From NCBI GenBank assembly GCA_032719365.1, contig CM064861.1, positions 76,132,863 through 76,196,862 of the forward strand: a stretch of 64,000 bases of DNA, read 5' to 3'. Source of the stretch: Prinsepia uniflora (taxonomy: Eukaryota; Streptophyta; Magnoliopsida; Rosales; Rosaceae). The position numbers and the translations under genes are program-made. The notes beneath the pieces were generated by a model, which was given only the letters and a program-made list of their open reading frames with translations, was not told the origin of the DNA and ran no database searches. Every line of letters begins with the position of its first letter. Position 1 is the first letter of the stretch. This document shows, in pieces, positions 23,029 through 33,067 of this stretch.

Positions 23029-23780
23029 ATTAGGTTACTTTCATGTGGGTCACACACTTGTTGTGTATGGTTATTTTGTTACTAATGTATGCCTCTTTTT
23101 AGACATTATGGGTCCACGACACTAGGCTAGAAAACTTCATCTACATCGGGTGAAAAATGTTGTAGTAGCTTTCTACAACATTAAAGAAAACTTTGTAATA
23201 GCCAGCACTATAATAAGTCTCATGTCTACCATAGCATTTTAGAAACGCTCTAGAAAGTTTGCCATTCATAGAGTTTTTGAAGTGCTATGAATGCGTTTTA
23301 GCACAATGCTATAACTGTGTTGGATTTTTTTTTATAGCATTTCTTGAAAACGCTATGGTAGCTTTTCCTTAGTGTTGTAGGAATGCTATGGAAAGGTTTT
23401 AAGTTCCTATTCAGAATATCTATCAAAGATTTTCCATATTTTTTAGAGCTTCCTAGTATAATTTTGTATCATCAAACACAAAATATGTAAGACCCGTGTC
23501 CTGGAGGGAACGATGAACAATCCCACATTCCTGCGAGGGGAATGGTCTGGGAGGGAATTGGTGGTGTGCCTTAAAGGTGTAGGCACACACCAATCTAGCA
23601 CGAGGCCTTTTGGGAGCTCAGTGGCTTTGGGTTCGGTTGAAACTCCAAAGTTAAGCGAGTTGAGGTTTGTGCAATTCCATGATGGGTGACCCCCTGGGAA
23701 GTTGCACCGTGAACTGCCGAAAATAAAACCGTGAAGGCAAGGGTAAAGAGACCCAAAGTGGACAATATCCTGCTAGATGA

Positions 23781-25308
23781 TCCAGGTTGGATGAGAGTTT
23801 ATCACTCTTACCTTGGTAAGTGAGTCGTAAATGACGGGACTGAACTTCTTTTCGGAGTGGAGTCCATATGGTTTGTTACTCGGTTGAGTAGGTTTCCGAA
23901 GTGGTCGGATTTTGTCAACCTTTGACATGTGGATATTGGGATTGGCTTCCCTATGGAGTCAATCGAGTGTTTTGGACAGGTAACCGATAGGTTCGGTTTT
24001 GGTACGTCTCAAGTAGACGTAAACGAGATTTTGGGTTTTGGAATCGAATTTCTGGGTGACGATTCAGGATTCGATTGCGAAGCTCGAAAATGGATTACTA
24101 GATTTGGGTGCGGAATGATTATTCCAATGCTAGCTTACGGAATAATGATTTCGGATTCAGATTTGGACATGGAATAAAAATATGATGTTTAGGTTCGGAT
24201 TCGGGATTTCTTACGAAATCGCGGATTCGGATCCGGAATTGAAACGGGATGATGGGTGGAGTTTGTTTTGTCTCATGTTGGTTTGGGCAAAGGTACTTCA
24301 TTATTGGAATGTGTTTGGCTATGACCTGGGTGGTTATAGGCAGATTGATGGATTGAGGTGCGTACAGGGTACGTTGTACGAGGATTGATACTGGTTAGGC
24401 TGAGTGGTGCCTAATGGCGGTACATGGGATGTACCCGTGGTGTGTGATTAAACGTGTTGGTAATCGGCTTGGTTCCGATATCATTTGTTTGGCTGTGTTG
24501 TGGACTGGACATTGGATACTGTGCGCTGTGCAGAGTGATTTTGTCGGGTTCAGTGATTGTATGAGCAGGTGCTCTTAGCCATGGTTGGCTAGTGGAACCC
24601 TAGTATTGAGATGTGTGATCACTGCTGGGCTGGTATTCAATGTGTTCCAGTTACACCACTTGATTGTGTAAGTTGACGGTATACGTACACTCAGGATGAG
24701 TGAATTGGTGGTCTGAGTAACCACGAGAAGCCTTGTGTGACTTGATCACACCGTGATTTCCCAGCGTCTTGGTTCGCTGAGGGAGTCGGCGATTATGGAC
24801 ATTGTGATTAATATATGTCGCAGGATTGGGCTTGCCCTGCGAATTGGGATCATGTGGTTGATCTTACGCTACATCGAGAATGATGTAGTGCGTGGTGTTG
24901 TCACTGACTGGCTGATGGTTGGGGCTTTACTAGAGTGGTAAAGCTTAGCGGTGACAGTTTGACTGGTGGTGTCAGCGTGGACTGACAAATGAGATTTGGC
25001 GACTCCCAATGGGAGCAAATGTAAGGATATTTTGGCAATAGAAGGGAACCGTCTAGCTGAAGGAGTCAGCTTAGTGGTTAGGCGATTTTATCGCGGATCA
25101 GATGATTATGTTCACTCGAGGTGGTCGAGTGTTGTTGTTATGACGTATGACTGTGATGGGATGTCTGGGTACAGACGAGGCTGGTGTTGTTCCAGTTAGT
25201 GGGTGTACATATGTACACATGATATGAGGTCGAATTGTTTTCCACAAGGTGGTTGTGGAATAAGGATATTGGTAATATCGAGGACGAAATTCTTTAAGGA
25301 GGGAAGGT
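23781..25308 (+). repeat. Rearranged LTR piece and non-coding interior of a large LTR element
   Basis: 23929-24240 resembles the middle of the LTR at 29760-29960 (shared 'ggaatgattattcc', 'agcttacggaat', 'tttcggattc'), so it looks like a piece of another LTR copy. 24250-25290 has no clear protein similarity. The last bases, 'cgaggacgaaattctttaag', match the typical end of a chromovirus polyprotein and purine tract right before an LTR. I read this as the residue of an internal region upstream of the LTR at 25309. Confidence 0.45.
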
Positions 25309-28200
25309 TGTAACGACCCGTCCCGAGTTCCGGGATTTAATAATATTTAATAATGATTTACTAATCTGAGATTAGTTGAGTGATTTCGAACGAATTGTGC
25401 AAAATGACCGTTTTGCCCCTAGACGTGGGCAAAACGTTGACTTTTAATTCGGATAGTCAAATGGACTTTGACCGGTGACCGTGACGTAGTTCGGGACGTC
25501 ACGAGTTCATAGACAGGTGGCACGTTCGATTCCGACGTTCGTGGTGAAAGTTATGATGTACGGAAGTTCAAGGGCATTTTCGTAATTCAAACGAAATAAG
25601 GGGAAATGTTCACTTTTTGATCGGGAGGTCCGATGGCCGAGGACCAAGGACCATTAGGAAGGTCTCGATGCTCTGAGTCCGTAGACAGGCGACACGCATC
25701 AATCGGAGTCCGTATGACCGAGTTACGGGTCAGGATGCGTGAGGGGCATTTTGGTAATTTTCTGCACAGGGGCAGAATGGTAATTTTCACGGGGGTATTG
25801 TTTGATTGAAACAGCCGTGAAATGGGATGTTTGTGCGATCGATCCCATGGATTTTTTATCAATTAAATGACTGAATTGGGACAGTTTGAGGTGTGATTGC
25901 ATATGTAATTGTGCTGGCAATCGATCACAAGAAAATGGGCACCATTTTATTATGTTTTCGGGTCAGTGCAAGGGACTTTACACAGTGGACTGAGTGGCAC
26001 TTTGGGATGCTTTTAATGGCTGATTTGGATTGTTAGAATTGAGAGTGAGTCGAGAGGTTGACTTTGAGATTGAGAATGGAAGGAATGGAGTGGAAATGGT
26101 GGAGGAATGCTCAAAAACCCGAAACTGGTTTTTGTGAAGTTCAAATTCGAACTTCTAGTTTTAGGCCAGCCCATGACTTATTGATGATTGAATGAGCTTC
26201 CTGGAACCTCCACGAGTCGATCCAGATCATTTGGGGCAAGCTTTGAGGCTCCTAGGGTCGTGGACGGACGAGGTGGACGGCTGGAAAATCCAAGCTTGAG
26301 TCGTGGTGATTGAGGTAACTTCGTGTTCAATTAATCATTCGAATTGGTTCGTGTTAATCCTAATAAGCTTCCTGTGAAGTTAATTTGACAATGGACTTGA
26401 GTTGGGCGAGTTGATATCATCGACCCGTTTGGCTGTTCGGACTTGGATTGGTCGATTTACTCCATGTCGAGATTAATCATTGACACAGAACTGGAATTAA
26501 TTGGTTAATGTTTGTTTTAGGATAAAAAAACGGACGGAATCAAGGTCGAATTGAGGGTTATCTGGCCGGGTCAGATCGCGGGTAATCAGACCTATTTACC
26601 AGACATACGGGTGAAGGTGGTGACTGTAGCAGTCACTGTAGCAGGCGCGTGGCTTCCACGCGCAGCCACTCACGGCGGCGCGTGACGGATCGTGGGCACG
26701 AATCTCGAGGTGAGGTCAACATGACTTTTGTCCTATACAATGTAACGAACATTTTGGCGTTGGTTTCGTGTCATTCGGATCCCGTTTCGATATTGTTCGG
26801 GATGTCCGAAGGTTTTAAATCCAGTTTAAAAATACTTAAAAATTCGGGAAAATTACGGGACTTGAATAGGATGTTAATGATGAGGTTAGTAATCCTCTGA
26901 TGTGATTTGAACAAGATTGGGAGTCCCGGTGATAGTGGTGTGGCCCGGGAAGGCCTATGACACGCGTATCGAGGCGCTCGGTTAAATGGTCTGTGAGTGG
27001 ACATTGGTTTTATAAATTCGATGCATGCATAACTGTTTCATGATTGTTATAATTATGATTAAATGATTTACTTTGGATATCGGTGAATTTAAATGATTTC
27101 ATGCATTTCGAGGTGATTTACGTATTTGCACGTAAACCGAGGTTTTCTGGATTTGCACCGATTTCCATAAATGTGGTTGGATATGATTTCATGAAACGGT
27201 TACGGACTTGATAAAGTAAAATCGGGCCAGGGGCCCAGTTAACTTAAGAATCGGGCCAGGGGCCCAGTTAACTTGTGAATCCGGCCAGGGGCCCAGTTAA
27301 CTTGTGAATCGGGACAGGGGCCCAGTTAACTTATGAAATCGGGCCAGGGGCCTAGTTGATTTCTACATGTGATTGCGGGTCGGGGACCCTAAAATGGAAT
27401 TGAATAAATGTTTTCTGGTTTACATTTTATATATATTCACATGCTAAAAACAAATAACGGTTTGATGATATGGAAATTATGGTTATGGCACGTTTCACGG
27501 TATTTGGGCTTGAGACCCGTCTGATGAAACTTAAAGATTGGTTTGGATTTTATCTATGTATATATATATATATATATGCTTTGCATGTGGATATCAATAA
27601 AATGTATTTGGTACTGCACTATATAGATCCATTCATGTGATACTGTCTCCTCCGGATGAGGTACCCCGAAGTGGTCACGGACGTCTAGAACGTCCAGCGT
27701 CTATGACGCTAAGCATCGGGGATGCTGTACCCGAACGGGGTTCGAGGATTGAACTCGGAATTGAGACCCGAGTGGCACGCGTAGCCTTGTGATTGTGACC
27801 TTATTAGGCGTTAGGGACGTCAGACATCAGGGATGTCGGATTGGAGTGTATGGTGCAGTGGCTAAAATTTTGTTTATGGTTCATATTATATGATATATGA
27901 TTTTAAATGATGGTGCATGCATATGATTTTACTGAGGGGCATAAATGTCTTATAAATGTTTTAAACAGACTTGTTTATTTTCGTCCACTCACAGCTTTTG
28001 TTTTTAATGCCCTTCAGGTTGATTCCGGATGCGACTGCAGCAGAGACTTGAGCATCGCACACCTCCTCCATCGATCCTTACGCACTCTGGAAGCCCGGTT
28101 AGGCAGTGGCAACAGGTTATCCCTTGTCTGACACCTCTTGTTAGACGGGAGCATGACACATTCCATGGTAATCCCTGGGGGATTGGGATGGGTCGTGTCA
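25309..28200 (+). repeat. Complete family A LTR
   Basis: It runs TGTAACGACCCGTCCC to GATGGGTCGTGTCA (2892 bp). It contains a 'gcaaaatgaccgttttgccc' palindrome (about 25409-25428), GTGAGTGGAC (26993-27002), gatgcatgcat (near 27021), a five-unit minisatellite (27221-27360), tgcatgcat (near 27914), GTCCACTCAC (27983-27992) and the gtctgacac-type hairpin near 28108. It follows a purine tract, so it may be a 3' LTR, but no target duplication is evident to its right. Confidence 0.8.
27221..27360 (+). repeat. Minisatellite 'cgggccaggggcccagttaac' class
   Basis: Five tandem units of about 26-31 bp, each with a 'gggccaggggccc' core. The core is itself nearly palindromic. It sits between the two inverted motifs of the LTR. 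Confidence 0.85.
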
Positions 28201-30808
28201 CCTGAGCAGGATGGATTGGATATTTTGAGCTGAGGACCACAGGGTTGAGGACATCTGTCCACCCTCCAGTGGCTTCTAGCCAACTCTCACGGTTAAACCA
28301 TTTTAAAATATGGCTGCATCGATCAAATGAGAGCAAACAGAGACAGTGAACTGATCGTCCATTTTCAGTGAGTGATCAATTTGTGTTAGTAAGTGTGTGA
28401 TCAGAAGATTGTTTGTGACCTCTGTGAGTGAGTCTGGGTGAAGGAAAGAGTGAGGAGTGGCTGTGAGAAGTGAGGAAACCCAGAGACAGAGGAGGAAGGA
28501 TCGTGAGAAGCCGTGAACCTCAATAAATCAAACCCGTCAAAATCTAGTTTTTGGTGGTGATTAGTGAGCAAGAATCAACCATAGGACGTGAGTGACCACG
28601 GTGGAGGTCACGGTGGAGGACAGAGAGCAGGTATATTATCTCGATTCCTACCGTAAAGGTTTAAATGAAAATCGATAGTCTTAGGGATTTGTTGAGTGAC
28701 TCTGATGACCCTTGCAGTCGTAGAAGATTACTATTGGACCCAGGGAGTCGAAACCGTGACCTGAGAGGCTAGTGGTGGCTGGAAACAGAGACTGGAAAAT
28801 TCAGAGTTTTGGTTCGATTTTGAAAGGTATGAAATAGGATTCAATTATGCCTTTTAATCAATTAGATCAAACCTAAATCTAAGGACGAAGCTAATGGTGA
28901 AGAGAGGATCGAGAATGGTTTGAAAATGGGTGAAAACCGGCCTCGCCACCTCAATTGGACCGGGCTGGTCTGGACCGATCAGAACCGGGTTGGCTGGAGG
29001 TTGACGATGATGAACAGTGTCGGGTATGGCTCCCACGCACAGCCCCTTTGGACAGCATGTGAGGGTGCGTGGGGCCTCTTTTGGGGTGGTGTTCAACATG
29101 GTTTTCACTCTAATTGATGTAACAAACATTTTGGCACTGGTTTCGAGTCGATCGGGCATCGTCTCGATATGTTTCGGGATGTCCAAAGGTTTTAAGACTT
29201 GGTTAAAAATAGTTAAAAATTCGGGAAAATTATGGGGATTTAGTAGAAGCATTGTGATGTAGTTAGTGACCTTATTATGGGATTTGGACAGGTTCGGAAA
29301 GGCCGGTGATAACGAATTAGCCAAGAACGACATGTGCGCGAGTATCGAGGCAGCGGTGTGACGGTCTGTGAGTGGACTTTACTTTCAAACTTATGATGCA
29401 TACATATATGTATGCATACATATATGTTTTTATACATATGATGCATACTTTCAAACTTATGATGCATACATATATGTTTTTATATGTTTTCTATAAGTGA
29501 TTTCTATATTTGTGAATTGATATTGATGATTTACGGTTTTGCACAAATTTCAAGATTATTACGTATTTGCACATTTTACGAGTTTCCGATATATATTGTG
29601 ATTTGATTATGGTTTGATGATTTGATTTTGGGATTTGAAATATGATTTGATTTCAGTGATTTCTAATGGATTTTGGAAAGTGATTTCTAGCTTGAAGCCC
29701 AGTTCATAAAAGTGGTTTCGACAAACGTGATTTCGGGTTTTGGAAATGGATTTCAAGATGGCGATTCTGGATTCGGTTTTGGAACTGGAAAGTGGATTTT
29801 CGAATTTGGGTTCGGAATGATTATTCCGGATGCCAGCTTACGGAATGATGGTTTCGGATTCGTATTTGGAAATGGATGATGGATATGATTCTAAATTTGG
29901 ATTCGGGTTGCTGATTTCGGATTCGGCTTGGAATTCGAAATGGTGATTTCGAATTCGGATTTGGACATGGATTTGGAAAATGGTTTTAAAATGGTTTTGG
30001 ATTGGATTTGCTGGATCTGGTTAGTGGGTTTAAAGATCCGGATATGATTGTGACGGGGGCGGGCCCGGATTGGGTTTAAAGACCCGGATTGAGTTTAAAG
30101 ACTCGGGAGTTTAAAGACTCGGATATTATGATTTCCCCCTTAGGCCTATTGAGTTTAAAGACTGGGGAGTTTAAAGACTCGGATTATATTGAGGCCTGGA
30201 TTGAGTTTAAAGACTCGGGAGTATTAAAGACTCGGATAGATCCAGCAGGTTCGATTGGTTGAAATGGAATTCAAAGGTGTTTTGGATTTCGATGATATTG
30301 ATGGTTTTCAATAATGGTTTTTCCGCTGTTTTGGGCTATGACCCGGATGATACGGATTTTGATGGTTATGGGCTGAGGCCCGAGATTTCAGAAAGGAAAT
30401 AAGTTCGGTTTTCGTAATTGAATATGAACTGGTTTTATGACATGTGTTTTGATATGCATGCATTGGTTTTTAAATGGAGGGTATAAATGTGTCTTTCTGA
30501 TAAATTGTTTTATAAATTTATTCATTATTTTTGTCCACTCATAGTCTTTTGTGTTTTCGATACCCTCCAGGTTGTTGCGGTGCGGACTGTTGGTAGAGAG
30601 AGACGAAAACATCACACACGCGATCCCTAGTAGATTCTGTGCGCTCTGGGAAGTCTGGTACTTGTGGACGGTTCGTTTTGAGAATCCCTGATCCGACTTA
30701 CGTGTCACATGGAGGTTTGGATGTCGGTTTAGCATTCGTGTCACGCGTAAGCTAGACGGGAGCATGAATTAGCCCTTAATCCCGGGGGATTGGGGGTGGG
30801 TCGTGTCA
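28201..30808 (+). repeat. 5'-truncated family A LTR
   Basis: It ends TTGGGGGTGGGTCGTGTCA at 30808 and has GTGAGTGGAC (29368-29377), gtccactcat (30533-30542), tgcatgcat near 30455 and LTR-body similarity from about 28840 ('aacaaacattttggc', 'cgggatgtcc'). The first several hundred bases expected for the family (TGTAACGACC...) are absent. A tandem run of 'gagtttaaagactcgg' units lies at about 30045-30240. It directly abuts the preceding LTR, so the junction looks like a deletion. Confidence 0.65.
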
Positions 30809-31162
30809 CGCTGGGCCATAAGGGAGGTGGATTGTAAGACCCGTGTCCTGAAGAGAACGGTGAACAATCCCACATTCCTGCGAGGGGAATTGTCTGGGAG
30901 AGGATTGGTGGTGTGCCTTAAAGGTGTAGGCACACACCAGCACGAGGCTTTTTGGGAGCTCAGTGGCTTTGGGTTCGGTTGGAACTCCAAAGTTAAACGA
31001 GTTGAATTTGGTTCAATTCCATAATGGGTGACCCCCTGGAAAGTTGCACCGTGAGCTCCCAAAAACAAAACCATGAGGGCAAGGGCAAGGAGGCCCAAAG
31101 CGAACAATATCATGCTAGATGAGTCGGGTTCTGACCGAGGAGGGTCGGGTCCTGACAAAATA

Positions 31163-32231
31163 GATTTATAAATTCATTTCATAATATTAATGAAATGTTA
31201 TATGCAATCTATAAATCAAACGCAAAAAGTTTCATATCCATTGTACATGAACTTTCAGTATAAAACTTCCTAATCATATTCAAGCATACACAACACTAAA
31301 CCTAAGCCACTATATAAACATTTTAGGTTCTGTATATTTCCATTGTATTCAACATCCCTATGTGATTTCAGTCATATAGCGTCAAACTTACATTGTTGGC
31401 CATAGGTACATCATTCTTCCATTCCTTGTTGTTCCCTTCAAAATCTATCTCAAAAGCATGCACCTCTAGAAACTTTGAACCCACGAACCATGCAAGAACC
31501 ACAATATGTAAGCATCATAACCCCCCATACAAAGTGAAGTACTAACATAGCGCTACTTATACAGGTTTATATCCATCACCAAAACAGATAACAACAACAA
31601 ATTCATAATCTAGTTCAATTTTAGAAAAATAGTATTAGGTTTAAGTTCCACTGCTTTCTATGTGGCCGCTTCACCTCCATATATCTAATTCACAATGAAA
31701 AAGGATATAGATCTGTCTAAGTCAATTTTCCTTTGAGAATGAAAGTTGAAGAAAAGGATGGGATACAACATAAATAGAGCCTGAAAAAATCATAGCTACA
31801 TAAGAAATCTGTTATATGCTGAGAATGGACAACATTTAAAGTAGCTCTTACTGTTGTTGTATGTTGTTTTGCAATGTCCAATGGTTATTTTCCTACTTCA
31901 CTCAAGTAGCTCCAGAGTGCCTCTCCAGTAAGTTGTACATAATTAAGCCATTATGAAAAAGCCACTCTATGAAACTTCCATTAAATATGAAGGAGTCAAG
32001 TGAAGATAGGGTAAGGCATGTAGCAACCTAAATTCAGTCAAAAAACATCAAACATTCACACATAACATTCACACATGCAATTCACTAAAAATTGACAGAG
32101 AAAAAGAAAAGAATAGATGAAAAAACCTTTCAAATCTTCATTGTGAACAGTAATGTCTTCAGTGTGCCATTTAAGCATCATGAAGAACAACTCAGCCTAA
32201 TATAAAGAGGAATACAAAATAAGGTAATTAC
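31163..32231. other. CACTA interior between Cassandra and an LTR
   Basis: About 1.07 kb of AT-rich sequence with no ORF of note, no recognised domain and no RNA gene. The C/T and A/T texture resembles 36531-38600 and is consistent with transposon interior or a captured, intron-like gene segment. Confidence 0.4.
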
Positions 32232-33067
32232 GGATAGAACCCATCCCTAACTAGCACGAAGACGAAATTGATTCTACTCTCGTCTGAAAATCTCCTACCA
32301 GACAAGGGATTTTACTAATTTTAACTCGATTCAACTTCTTTTAAATAAACCAAATTAGTTCCAACTTGCGGGGATTTTCGCCCTGATCCAACTCACTTCC
32401 TCGTCAAGTTGTGGAAATTTCACTAGTCTGGTTATGACTGACCTTGTTCTTATTGTCATAAGTATTTTCTTTCAGAACCTCAATTATATACTAAGAAACC
32501 AAGGTTTATTCAAACTAATGATCAAGACATAATCAAAATTCTTCTAATTTCTTCCAAAAAAATTTCTCGTTCATACTTTCCATCTATAAGAAATCCATTG
32601 GTTGATGATTAAGTTCTTAAGTAATTCCAATCATTTAGTATTTATTTAGGGATAGTTAGATAAACATAACAACTTTGAACGAACATAACTTCCTCATACA
32701 AGATCCAACTAACTCTAAACTTGAACCATTAAACTGAAAATAAAGTCTTGAACATTTTTCATGTTTACCATTTTCTCAGATTCCGGTGGACTCCCATGCA
32801 CGCGCCAGGAGAAGACAGAAACTGCCTATGCGTAGAGGTTGTCCTTGACCTCTCGCAGGATCAATAATACAAGTCGCCCGATCCAGCAATCCGACCTAGC
32901 CATAACATCTTCATTTCTTGCTCATTTTCAATGATTTCACGTTTCATATACTCGTAATACAATATAGAAGAGATCTAACAAGAACATACTTGAATTGTTT
33001 GTCCAAGAATCATGGCCTTTCGGCCATGGAGTCCTGAGGCTGCCAGCCATTTTCTACACACGTCTCC

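Larger units (their letters stand above)
23486..31157 (+). mobile_element. Cassandra-type TRIM, split by large LTRs
   Basis: The 5' LTR starts TGTAAGACCCGTGTCC at 23486 and the 3' LTR (30833-31157, 325 bp) ends GGGTCGGGTCCTGACA. Both outer flanks are aaata (23481-23485, 31158-31162), a perfect duplication. The LTR contains a 5S-rRNA-like segment (23625-23705): 'aactccaaagttaagcgag', then 'gatgggtgaccccctggga', which matches the internal promoter region of plant 5S RNA and is the hallmark of Cassandra. The 5' LTR breaks off near 23781. The remaining internal piece with its purine tract is 30809-30832 (cgctgggcc...aagggaggtgg). The 23781-30808 interval is foreign. Confidence 0.85.

Noticed and set aside
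23625..23705. Possible 5S rRNA gene
   Set aside because: Only the central promoter part of 5S RNA matches and it is embedded in TG..CA LTRs with target duplications, so it is the Cassandra 5S-like segment and not an rRNA gene.
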